This document shows, in pieces, positions 25,841 to 32,765 of a DNA stretch of 51,483 bases (positions are counted from its first letter, which is position 1; each line of letters opens with the position of its first letter). The stretch lies in contig ATTF01000006.1 in NCBI GenBank assembly GCA_000419545.1, forward strand, positions 1 to 51,483, in the 5' to 3' direction. The stretch comes from Candidatus Pelagibacter ubique HIMB058 (GTDB lineage Bacteria > Pseudomonadota > Alphaproteobacteria > Pelagibacterales > Pelagibacteraceae). The notes beneath the pieces are model-generated. The model saw only the letters and a list, made by a program, of their open reading frames with translations. It was not told the DNA's origin and searched no databases. Both the position numbers and the translations under genes were made by a program.

Positions 25841-26606
25841 TTCACACTGTCACTTAAATTATGAGCCTATGTCTCTTTCTTTAAAAGAGACAATAGATAG
25901 AGCAAATAACGATGGTGTAAAATACTTATTAACTATCTCAACAGAGGACAAAAGTTTTGATAAAATTTTAAAAATAATACAAGAATTTAAATGTGTGTAC
26001 GGCACTTACGGCATTCATCCTCATGAAGCTAAAAATCATAATAAAATTAAAGCAGCAGATATAATTAAAAAAGTTGAATCAGATAAAAAAATAATTGGAA
26101 TAGGTGAGAGTGGTTTAGATTTTTATTACAACCATTCTGAAAAAAATGATCAAATTAAATGTTTTGAAGAACATATTACTGCAGCCCAAGAATTACAGAT
26201 TCCAATAGTTGTTCACACTAGGAGCGCGGAAAAAGAAACTTTAGAAATTATAAAGAAAAAGAAGACTGAAAAAGACTTTAAAGTTTTAATTCACTGTTTT
26301 ACTGGTTCGAAAGATTTTGCTTTTAAACTAATTGATCTTGGAGCCTACATCTCGGCAAGTGGAGTAGTTACATTTAAAAAATCTGAAGATTTAGCAAATA
26401 CATTTAAGGAAATACCTGCTGATAGAATGTTAGTTGAGACTGATGCTCCATATTTAGCCCCTGTTCCTTTAAGAGGAAAGCCAAATGAACCAAGTTATAT
26501 TATTCATACAGTTAAGTTTCTCTCTAAGATTAAAGAACTTTCCTTTGAGGATCTATCTAATACAACTTCCAAGAACTTTTTTAATTTGTTTGGAAAATTA
26601 GAATAA
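25830..26606 (+). CDS. tatD: TatD family metal-dependent DNase
   Basis: The 258-residue TIM-barrel hydrolase begins MIIDSHCHLNY (metal-binding HxH), has GIGESGLDFYYN (the catalytic-Glu region), VVHTRSAEKETLEI, LIHCFTGS and VETDAPYLAPVPLRGKPNEPSY. TatD proteins act as metal-dependent DNases or phosphatases; the exact role here is not shown. The gene overlaps metG and shares one base with the downstream metallo-beta-lactamase-fold gene. metG-tatD-MBL is a standing alphaproteobacterial order. Confidence 0.94.
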   Translation: MIIDSHCHLNYEPMSLSLKETIDRANNDGVKYLLTISTEDKSFDKILKIIQEFKCVYGTYGIHPHEAKNHNKIKAADIIKKVESDKKIIGIGESGLDFYYNHSEKNDQIKCFEEHITAAQELQIPIVVHTRSAEKETLEIIKKKKTEKDFKVLIHCFTGSKDFAFKLIDLGAYISASGVVTFKKSEDLANTFKEIPADRMLVETDAPYLAPVPLRGKPNEPSYIIHTVKFLSKIKELSFEDLSNTTSKNFFNLFGKLE

Positions 26607-27370
26607 TGAATAAATTTACAATATTAGGATGTGGTAGCTCTTTAGGTTCTCCATGGATTACAAACTACTCTGCTAAGCTAAAAAAAAACTCTAAAAATAT
26701 TAGAACAAGATGCTGTGCACATATACAAAAAGGCAATCTTTCAATTTTAATAGACACTTCACCTGACATCAAATCTCAATTTTTAAATAATAAAATTAGG
26801 TCTTTAGATGCAATAATTTATACACATGAACACGCAGACCAAACATCTGGAATTTTTGAGATGCGCCCTTTTTTTTGGAAAAATAAAAAAAAAATACCTG
26901 TTTACGCCTCCAGCAGAACAATTAAAGAATTAAAAGATAAATATACTTTTTGTTTTTCACAAAGGCATGGTTACAAACCAATAATGAAAGCTAATACTAT
27001 TAAAAAAAAATTTTTAATAAAAAAAGATAACACTCAATTATTTGTAGATGCTTTTGAAGTTGAACATGGAATGATCAAATCAACTGGTTATAGATTTGAT
27101 GATATCGCTTATATTAGTGATTGTAATAAAATAAGTAATTCTGTATCTAAAAAGCTTTTAAACTTGAAGTATTTAATAATTGATTGTTTGCGTAAGGAAA
27201 AACACCCTTCTCATTTTAATTTTGATGATGCATTAAGTTTTATAAAGCTAGTGAAGCCTCAAAAAGCAATTTTAACTAATTTACATGTAGATATGGATTA
27301 TTTTGATTTAAAAAGAAAATTACCAAAAAATATAATGCCAGCTTTTGATGGTTTAAATGTTAACTTTTAA
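26606..27370 (+). CDS. MBL-fold phosphodiesterase-like protein (PhnP-like) with HxHxDQ
   Basis: The 254-residue protein has the metallo-beta-lactamase fold: FTILGCGSSLGSPW at the start, LIDTSPDIKSQ, the metal motif THEHADQTSGI (residues 73-83), YISDCN and a final TNLHVDMDYFDL. The canonical HxHxDH is changed, with Q79 in place of the second-metal His. The nearest characterised relatives I can name are PhnP-type cyclic phosphodiesterases, but no phosphonate genes are near. It is coupled to tatD by a one-base overlap and converges on the gpx gene with an 11-base overlap. Substrate unknown. Confidence 0.82.
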   Translation: MNKFTILGCGSSLGSPWITNYSAKLKKNSKNIRTRCCAHIQKGNLSILIDTSPDIKSQFLNNKIRSLDAIIYTHEHADQTSGIFEMRPFFWKNKKKIPVYASSRTIKELKDKYTFCFSQRHGYKPIMKANTIKKKFLIKKDNTQLFVDAFEVEHGMIKSTGYRFDDIAYISDCNKISNSVSKKLLNLKYLIIDCLRKEKHPSHFNFDDALSFIKLVKPQKAILTNLHVDMDYFDLKRKLPKNIMPAFDGLNVNF

Positions 27371-27905
27371 TCTGTTCTTCTATAAAATTAATAAATCTTT
27401 TAGATGAAGGATTTGTTATTGAAGTAAAAGTTTCAGCAACTTTACCATCTTTTCCAATTATTATTTTATGAAAATTCCACTTTGGTATAGCGCCTTTGCC
27501 ATAATTATCTTTCGCCCATTTATAAAAGGGATGTGCATTAATACCAATTACATCAATTTTTTCCGTCATTGGAAAATTTATATTAAAGTTTGTCTCACAA
27601 AAATCTTTAATTTCTTTATTAGACCCTGGTTCTTGTTTAAAGTTATTAGTTGGAACACCTATCACAACTAAGTTTTGATTTTGATAATTAGACCATAATT
27701 TTTGTAAATCTTCATATTGATTTGTAAAACCACATCTTGATGCTACATTTACAATTACAATTATTTTCTCTTTATAATCTTTTAAATCTATTGTGTTTCC
27801 GTCAATACTCTTAAATGAAAATTCATGAGCTAACTGATCATAATTTGAATTTGCGTTTGAAAAAAAACTAAACATTATTAATATTATGGTAATTATTTTT
27901 TTCAT
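27360..27905 (-). CDS. Glutathione peroxidase with predicted signal peptide
   Basis: The 181-residue protein has an N-terminal hydrophobic signal (MKKIITIILIMFSFFSNANS) followed by the thiol peroxidase domain. Motifs are NVASRCGFTNQY with the peroxidatic Cys, GVPTNNFKQEPGS with the Gln, and KWNFHKIIIGKDG with the Trp/Asn of the catalytic tetrad. It probably reduces peroxides in the periplasm. I start at ATG 27905, which shares one base with the stop of the upstream IscU-like gene; a longer frame to 27950 would lose the signal peptide placement. Confidence 0.92.
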   Translation of the reverse strand: MKKIITIILIMFSFFSNANSNYDQLAHEFSFKSIDGNTIDLKDYKEKIIVIVNVASRCGFTNQYEDLQKLWSNYQNQNLVVIGVPTNNFKQEPGSNKEIKDFCETNFNINFPMTEKIDVIGINAHPFYKWAKDNYGKGAIPKWNFHKIIIGKDGKVAETFTSITNPSSKRFINFIEEQIKS

Positions 27906-28306
27906 TATTTTAAAGCTTTTAACACGGCATCTAAGGGTAAAAAAATACAATTCAGTCTATTAGTATTAGTTTTCTTAAATAATGACTTAAATTTCTTAAA
28001 TTTAATTGGAATTTGAAAAGATTTTATATCCATAGAAAACGATCTCAATTTATTCAAATCTTTTTTTACCTTGTTGATGCTTAATCCTCTTATATGCTTT
28101 GCTATTAAGTTTGCAGATGCATTGCAGTAAATACATGACTCGGTTTCATATCTCATTGAGTTAATTTTTGATTTATTTACCACTAATTCTACTTTTATTA
28201 AGTCACCGCACATCGAATTTTTCTTCGATGATTTATATGTGTAGTCATTTTTTAGTCCAACATATGATGTGTTAGATGCAATTTTAATTATTTCATTGCT
28301 AATCAT
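27905..28306 (-). CDS. IscU/SufU-like iron-sulfur cluster scaffold protein
   Basis: The 133-residue protein keeps the three Cys positions of the IscU/NifU N-terminal/SufU fold: MCGDLIKVEL, ESCIYCNASAN and LNCIFLPLDAVLKAL. Such proteins hold nascent Fe-S clusters or, as SufU, carry sulfur. Unlike a housekeeping IscU it sits outside any isc or suf cluster, between nhaA and a glutathione peroxidase gene, overlapping the former by 4 bases (ATGA) and the latter by 1. It is more divergent than a standard IscU, so its client is uncertain. Confidence 0.82.
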   Translation of the reverse strand: MISNEIIKIASNTSYVGLKNDYTYKSSKKNSMCGDLIKVELVVNKSKINSMRYETESCIYCNASANLIAKHIRGLSINKVKKDLNKLRSFSMDIKSFQIPIKFKKFKSLFKKTNTNRLNCIFLPLDAVLKALK

Positions 28307-29475
28307 TTTTTAGAAAATAATAATAACAGAAAGTAACCAAAAAGCGTTGAAAGTAACGAACCAGCTAAAACTCCAATTTTAACTCCATCCATATATTCTA
28401 TATTATTAGCAAAAGCTAAGTTTCCGACAAATAAACTCATTGTAAATCCAATCCCAGTTAAAATTGAAACTGCATAAAAAGCTGGCCATGTTGAACCCGA
28501 AGGTTTGTCAGCTATTTTTAATTTTACTGATAAATAAGATAAAACAAATACACCAATTTGCTTTCCAAAGAAAAGTCCCAAAACAATTCCTAGTGGCACA
28601 GGATTTAATAAAGTCGCAAATGTTAAACCTTCTAGTGAGACACCGGCATTTGCAAATGCAAAAATTGGCATAATTCCAAAAGCTACGTAAGGAGCTAATC
28701 CATGTTCGAGTTTTAATAAAAGAGAATTTTTATTTTCTTTTGTATTATGAGGTATGGTTAGAGCCAATAGTACTCCAGCTATTGTAGCATGTACACCAGA
28801 TTGATGCGTAAAATCCCATAAAAATATACCAACGATTAAATATGGTAAAAAAATATTTATTTTAAATTTGTTAAGTAGAATTAAAATTATGATTGCAGCT
28901 AACATTAATAGTAAATAAATTATTTGAATATTACCTGAATAGAAGAATGCAATTATAACTATTGCGCCCAGATCATCAATAATTGCTAAAGCAGTTAAAA
29001 AAATTTTAAGAGAGATAGGAACTCTTTTTCCAAGCAAAGAAAGCACACCTAGTGAAAAAGCAATATCAGTAGCAGAAGGTATTGCCCATCCGTTAAGCGT
29101 AGTACTGTCTGAATAATTTACAATAATATAGAAAAGGGCAGGAACTGCCATTCCTCCAACCGCTCCAATTATAGGAAGTAAAGCTTGTTTTGGGTTTGAT
29201 AATTCACCTTGTAAAAATTCCCTTTTGATTTCTAGTGAAACAAAAAAGAAAAATATTGCCATCAAGACATCATTGATCCAATGCAAGACACTTAATTTCA
29301 AGCCAAAGCTTTCCGTACCTAAAGTTATGTATTTTTTTAGTATTGAAAAATATTCATCACTATATGATCCATTACTTATGATTAAAGCTAATACCGCAGC
29401 TAAAAGAAGCATAATTCCAGAGGAGGCTTCTAATTTGAAAAACTCTTTAAATGGCTTTGTAATAAATTGGATCAT
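28303..29475 (-). CDS. nhaA: Na+/H+ antiporter NhaA
   Basis: The 390-residue protein has about 12 membrane helices and the NhaA hallmarks IPSATDIAFSLGVLSLLGKRVP and LTALAIIDDLGAIVIIAFFY, with the two adjacent Asp residues that bind the transported ions. It exports Na+ in exchange for protons, sensible for a marine cell. The N-terminal FFKLEASSGIMLLLAAVLALIISN also matches the family. It is first in a minus-strand operon with the IscU-like and gpx genes, and lies divergently beside tRNA-Pro. Confidence 0.96.
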   Translation of the reverse strand: MIQFITKPFKEFFKLEASSGIMLLLAAVLALIISNGSYSDEYFSILKKYITLGTESFGLKLSVLHWINDVLMAIFFFFVSLEIKREFLQGELSNPKQALLPIIGAVGGMAVPALFYIIVNYSDSTTLNGWAIPSATDIAFSLGVLSLLGKRVPISLKIFLTALAIIDDLGAIVIIAFFYSGNIQIIYLLLMLAAIIILILLNKFKINIFLPYLIVGIFLWDFTHQSGVHATIAGVLLALTIPHNTKENKNSLLLKLEHGLAPYVAFGIMPIFAFANAGVSLEGLTFATLLNPVPLGIVLGLFFGKQIGVFVLSYLSVKLKIADKPSGSTWPAFYAVSILTGIGFTMSLFVGNLAFANNIEYMDGVKIGVLAGSLLSTLFGYFLLLLFSKK

Positions 29476-29521
29476 AAAAGCTTTTACTTCTATAGCGATT
29501 ATCTTTCAATTGCCAAATAGG

Positions 29522-29527
29522 TATAAT
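29522..29527 (+). promoter_or_regulatory. TATAAT -10 box for tRNA-Pro
   Basis: GGTATAAT places an exact -10 hexamer at 29522-29527, 20 bases ahead of the mature 5' end of tRNA-Pro. The string TTATCT at 29499-29504 is at -35 distance (17-base spacer) and is a moderate match. Confidence 0.45.
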
Positions 29528-29547
29528 TAACCTATAAAACATCCAAT

Positions 29548-29624
<77 letters not shown>

Positions 29625-29630
29625 TTTAAG

Positions 29631-29915
29631 ATGAAAAAAGCTAAAATTTACATACCAACCAAAACTGCGATGCAATCGGGTAGAGGAAAACTCAAAAAAT
29701 GGGTTCTAGAGTTTGATACTAAAGATCCTTCTATTAATCCATTAATGGGCTGGGAAACCTCGACAGATACTTTAGAAGAAGTAATCTTAAAATTCCCTTC
29801 GAAAGAAAAAGCAATAGAATACGCAGAAAATAACAATATTTCATATACTGTTATTGAACCTAAGAAAAAAGAATTTGTGATTAAATCATACGCTGATAAT
29901 TTTCTTAAGAATTAG
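29631..29915 (+). CDS. NADH:ubiquinone oxidoreductase accessory subunit (NDUFS4-like)
   Basis: The 94-residue protein matches the ETC complex I subunit region family (NDUFS4, 18 kDa): [35 protein letters not shown] and [23 protein letters not shown] are characteristic. It is an accessory subunit on the peripheral arm of complex I, known from alphaproteobacteria and mitochondria. It follows tRNA-Pro directly, a location I recall for this gene in alphaproteobacteria, and precedes the SbmA-like gene by 2 bases. Confidence 0.9.
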   Translation: MKKAKIYIPTKTAMQSGRGKLKKWVLEFDTKDPSINPLMGWETSTDTLEEVILKFPSKEKAIEYAENNNISYTVIEPKKKEFVIKSYADNFLKN

Positions 29916-29917
29916 AT

Positions 29918-30925
29918 ATGTGGCGAAGTTTTTTTAAAGATAAAAAGTGGTACTTATGGTCTTACGGTGGAGGTTTTTTTATAATTTCTCTTCTTGTTTT
30001 ACAAACTTATTTAGACGTATTATTCAACAGTTGGTACAAAGATTTTTACGATATTCTCCAAACAGCAGAAGATAGAGATATATCTGAATTTTGGAGCTCA
30101 ATTAAAAAATTTTTATATATTGCATTGCCATACGTAACCATCTTTGCTTTCACAAATTGGTTTACTAGACTTTGGGCATTTAGATGGCGTGAAGCTATAA
30201 CCTTTTCATATATGCCTTATTGGCGCGCCACAGAGGCGAAAGTAGAGGGTTCTTCTCAACGTATTCAAGAAGACTGTATGAATTTTGCTAAAATCGTTGA
30301 GTCAATTGGTTTGCAAGTTGTTAAAGCTATAATGACTTTGATCGCATTTATTCCGATCTTATGGGTTTTATCTTCTAATGTAACTGTTCCTTTTTTAAAT
30401 GATGTTTCAGGATCTTTAGTATGGGTAGCACTTACACTTAGTTTAGGTGGTATTTTAATAAGTTGGTTAGTTGGTATTAAACTCCCAGGACTTGAGTACA
30501 ACAATCAAAAAGTAGAGGCCGCTTTTAGAAAAGAACTAGTGTATGGAGAAGATGATAGAAAAAATTATGTTCAAGCCCCAACAATATTGCAATTATTTAC
30601 AGGTATAAAATTCAATTATCATAAGCTTTTTCTTCATTATGGTTATTTTGATTTATGGGCTATTTGGTACAGGCAATTATTTGTAATAGTGCCATTTTTA
30701 ATTATGGCTCCAGGGTTATTTACTGCTGCTTTTACACTAGGTGTAATGATGCAAGTAGTTAATGCTTTTGGAGAAGTAAAAGATGCTTTTTCTGTATTTT
30801 TATATAATTGGACCAGAATTACTGAATTAAGATCTATCCACAAAAGGTTAATGGAGTTTGAACTTGCCATTAATTATAACACTAAAAAGTTGAGAAAACC
30901 TAGGAAATCTGATGTAAGAGCTTAA
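29918..30925 (+). CDS. SbmA/BacA-like peptide transporter
   Basis: The 335-residue protein has about seven to eight membrane helices and SbmA/BacA signatures: FNSWYKDFYDILQTAEDRD, FRWREAITFSYMPYWR, EGSSQRIQEDCMNFA and the Gly/Glu-rich AFRKELVYGEDDR. SbmA/BacA proteins are proton-driven importers of peptides (including proline-rich antimicrobial peptides) and modified microcins; BacA also influences lipid A in rhizobia. No ATP-binding domain is fused, unlike BclA/Rv1819c relatives. The substrate in a free-living marine cell is unknown. It shares one base with the AEC permease gene. Confidence 0.88.
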   Translation: MWRSFFKDKKWYLWSYGGGFFIISLLVLQTYLDVLFNSWYKDFYDILQTAEDRDISEFWSSIKKFLYIALPYVTIFAFTNWFTRLWAFRWREAITFSYMPYWRATEAKVEGSSQRIQEDCMNFAKIVESIGLQVVKAIMTLIAFIPILWVLSSNVTVPFLNDVSGSLVWVALTLSLGGILISWLVGIKLPGLEYNNQKVEAAFRKELVYGEDDRKNYVQAPTILQLFTGIKFNYHKLFLHYGYFDLWAIWYRQLFVIVPFLIMAPGLFTAAFTLGVMMQVVNAFGEVKDAFSVFLYNWTRITELRSIHKRLMEFELAINYNTKKLRKPRKSDVRA

Positions 30926-31824
30926 TGGAGCTCTACTTAAAACTCATAGATGTAATTGCCCCTGTTTTCTTTGTTATCGGTATTGGATATTACTTAGGAA
31001 AAAAAAATCCAGAAATAAGTACAGATTTTATAACTACTTTCGCAGGAAACGTAGGTACTCCTGCAATGATTTTCTACACAATAACAACTACTGGGGTAAC
31101 TTTAAGTGTTTTTATTGAATACTTCATTTATGCATTAATTATAATCGGAGGATTTTCTCTTGTAGGTATTATATTTCTTTTATTACTTAAAAAAGATTTT
31201 ATAAGTGAATTGCCACCATTAATTTTACCTAACACTGGAAATATGGGTATTCCTATTTGTTTATTTGCTTACGGAACGGCAGGGTTAGGGGTCGCATCGG
31301 CAATTGCATCAGTAATTATTCTTCTTCACTTTACACTTGGAGTTTTATTAGCCAAAAAAAGTTTTTCATTTGAAATATTAATTAAGAATATGCCAATTTA
31401 TGGAATAATTATTTCAGTTATATTTTTATATTTTGAATGGGATGTTCCTGGATACTTAGAAAACACTACGTTTTTACTTACATACGCCACTATATTTTTA
31501 GTTTTAATGTCATTAGGTATTGCTTTATCTAGATTAAAAGTAGTGTCATGGACACATGCATCTATTCTAGGAGCGGTTAGAGTAATTATTGGCCCCTTAA
31601 TAGGATTTGGATTAATTAAATTTTTAAATTTAAACGGGTTTGCTGCTGGCGTTCTTCTAATTCAATCATGTATGCCAAGCGCTGTTTTAACTTATTTAGT
31701 GGGTTCAATGTATTCAGAAAGAAAGGTGGTTGATAGCGTAGCAAGTGTTATCGTTATCTCTACTGTAATGTCTTTTATTACTATTCCTATAGTAGTTTTT
31801 ATAAGTCTTAAATATTTCCAATAA
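30925..31824 (+). CDS. AEC (auxin efflux carrier) family permease
   Basis: The 299-residue protein has about ten membrane helices and AEC patterns such as VFFVIGIGYYLGKK at the N-terminus, LPNTGNMGIPICLFAYG in the fourth helix region, and SCMPSAVLTYLVGSMYSE near the C-terminus. Bacterial members move small carboxylates such as malate or malonate, but substrate cannot be read from sequence. It ends the plus-strand run and is followed by a 412-base non-coding stretch. Confidence 0.88.
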   Translation: MELYLKLIDVIAPVFFVIGIGYYLGKKNPEISTDFITTFAGNVGTPAMIFYTITTTGVTLSVFIEYFIYALIIIGGFSLVGIIFLLLLKKDFISELPPLILPNTGNMGIPICLFAYGTAGLGVASAIASVIILLHFTLGVLLAKKSFSFEILIKNMPIYGIIISVIFLYFEWDVPGYLENTTFLLTYATIFLVLMSLGIALSRLKVVSWTHASILGAVRVIIGPLIGFGLIKFLNLNGFAAGVLLIQSCMPSAVLTYLVGSMYSERKVVDSVASVIVISTVMSFITIPIVVFISLKYFQ

Positions 31825-31999
31825 ATGCAGTAACATACGTAAAATATTTAAAGTAATAAATTAAGAAATAGGTAAGTAGTATTTATATATAAAATAAAAA
31901 ATGTAAATAAACATTAGAAAATAACACTTATTTAAGCATAAAAAATTAAAAAATAAGTTAGCAAAGGTTAAGAAAATTCAAGATTTACATAAAAATCGT

Positions 32000-32016
32000 T
32001 AGTATTTCAAATACTA
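32000..32016. repeat. 17-base perfect dyad TAGTATTT-C-AAATACTA
   Basis: Two 8-base arms (32000-32007 and 32009-32016) are exact inverted copies around a single C. It lies in the non-coding stretch after the AEC permease gene and could be a protein-binding site or the stem of a transcript. A function cannot be assigned from sequence. Confidence 0.5.
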
Positions 32017-32044
32017 GAAGACTAGAATTGAGCAAAATAGAGTA

Positions 32045-32062
32045 TTTTAGAACGTTCTAAAA
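32045..32062. repeat. 18-base perfect palindrome centred on GAACGTTC
   Basis: TTTTAGAACGTTCTAAAA is identical to its reverse complement with no spacer. Perfect symmetry over 18 bases that includes a G+C-containing core is unlikely to arise by chance in a given short interval. It resembles an operator for a dimeric regulator more than a hairpin, because there is no loop. Confidence 0.55.
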
Positions 32063-32114
32063 GCGGCAATAATCAATAATTCTACAAGCTTTGCGTACAC
32101 TGAATATAGCGTTT

Positions 32115-32140
32115 AAACGGCCATAGAGGGCGTTTTTTTT
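32115..32140 (+). terminator. Weak intrinsic-terminator-like hairpin
   Basis: AAACG-G-CC (32115-32122) pairs with GG-G-CGTTT (32128-32135) around the loop ATAGA, with one G-G mismatch, and is followed by T through 32140. It could end the plus-strand transcript of the AEC permease operon or of a small RNA in this stretch. The stem is weak, so the call is tentative. Confidence 0.35.
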
Positions 32141-32236
32141 GCAATCAATGATTTTAAAGTGCAACTGACTGGTGTATCGCAAAAAAATACAATGAAGTAG
32201 GGGCTAATAGACCCGATCGCCCGTCAAATAACAATT

Positions 32237-32512
32237 CTAGAGCGTTACACCCTCTTTTTTTAGCAATAATCTCTTGGTTTTAATGCCTCCTTTGCCAGAA
32301 TAACCGCCTAAGGATCCATCTGATCTGATTACTCTATGGCAAGGAATTTGAGGAGCTAGAGGGTTTTTTCCTATAGCATTAGCTACAGCACGCACAGCTA
32401 GCGGTTTTCCTATCGATTTAGCCACTTCAGAGTAGGTTTTTACCTTCCCACGAGGTATTTTTTTCAGATAATTCCATACTTTCAGCTGAAACTTAGTCCC
32501 TTTGAGCTTCAT
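32237..32512 (-). CDS. Methylated-DNA-protein cysteine methyltransferase, DNA-binding domain only
   Basis: The 91-residue protein is the C-terminal domain of O6-alkylguanine-DNA alkyltransferases: KFQLKVWNYLKKIPRGKVKTYSEVAKSIG (helix-turn-helix), then IPCHRVIRSDGSLGGYSGKG with the alkyl-accepting C58. The N-terminal domain of Ogt/Ada is absent. Because PCHR is intact, it is not an alkyltransferase-like protein of the Trp type, and direct repair of alkylated bases is plausible. Its ATG shares one base with the stop of the 54-residue membrane protein upstream. Confidence 0.88.
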   Translation of the reverse strand: MKLKGTKFQLKVWNYLKKIPRGKVKTYSEVAKSIGKPLAVRAVANAIGKNPLAPQIPCHRVIRSDGSLGGYSGKGGIKTKRLLLKKEGVTL

Positions 32513-32676
32513 TAGTCTATAATTAAATAAATTGTTAATATTAAGCTTAATAATATACCTATAAGCAGTCCTATAGCAATTTTTTTTCTTCCTTGGACGC
32601 TTGAGTTATTCCAGAAGTACGATATTCCAAATACCACAGCTATGAACACAGCAATTGGAAGTATAATCTTTATCAT
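32512..32676 (-). CDS. 54-residue protein with two membrane segments
   Basis: A minus-strand frame from ATG 32676 to TAA 32514-32512 encodes 54 residues. Two hydrophobic segments (about residues 3-22 and 33-53) flank the polar loop WNNSSVQGRKK, a hairpin membrane protein topology. Its stop overlaps the start of the methyltransferase gene by one base (TAATG), the same coupling seen at many genuine junctions in this window, which is the main support. I do not recognise a family. Confidence 0.6.
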   Translation of the reverse strand: MIKIILPIAVFIAVVFGISYFWNNSSVQGRKKIAIGLLIGILLSLILTIYLIID

Positions 32677-32719
32677 TAACTTCTAAATTATACCTGTTGA
32701 CAGGAACTTTCACTTGATA

Positions 32720-32756
32720 TATTACTAACGATAATTAATGGTTATCAATAGTAATA
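32720..32756. repeat. 37-bp imperfect dyad, recombinase core-site-like
   Basis: Arms ATTACTAACGATAA (32721-32734) and TTATCAATAGTAAT (32742-32755) are inverted copies with 12 of 14 positions matching, around the 7-base spacer TTAATGG; one further T-A pair extends them. The layout (11-14 base arms, 6-8 base spacer, inner ends ATAA and TTAT) is that of a Xer/dif or phage-integrase core site. It lies 9 bases before the recombinase ATG, so an operator for autoregulation is the alternative. Confidence 0.5.
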
Positions 32757-32765
32757 ATAAGAAAA

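Larger units (their letters stand above)
31825..32236. other. 412-base non-coding stretch with several palindromes
   Basis: No frame longer than about ten codons starts with ATG on either strand here. The first half is extremely A+T-rich; the second half (from about 32040) is visibly richer in G+C. It holds a 17-base dyad (32000-32016), an 18-base perfect palindrome (32045-32062), CGTTTAAACG (32110-32119 region), a weak hairpin followed by eight T (32115-32140) and the GGG...CCC pair with CGATCG near 32200-32221. It could be a small RNA gene, the remains of a gene, or an attachment region for the recombinase at 32766. I recognise no RNA family. Confidence 0.5.

Noticed and set aside
27906-27950. 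N-terminal extension of glutathione peroxidase
   Set aside because: It lies inside the IscU-like gene and would bury the signal peptide; the TAATG junction at 27905 fits better.
31825-32236. tmRNA, RNase P RNA, SRP RNA or a riboswitch in the large gap
   Set aside because: None of the conserved core sequences of these RNAs that I know is visible on either strand.
32220-32250. Possible integron attC-like string (TAACAATTCTAGAGCGTTA)
   Set aside because: The outer bases are inverted but the GTTRRRY core is not met, the region is part of the alkyltransferase 3' end, and no integron integrase or cassette array is present.
32237-32512. Alkyltransferase-like (ATL) protein
   Set aside because: ATL proteins replace the acceptor Cys, usually by Trp; here PCHR with C58 is intact.
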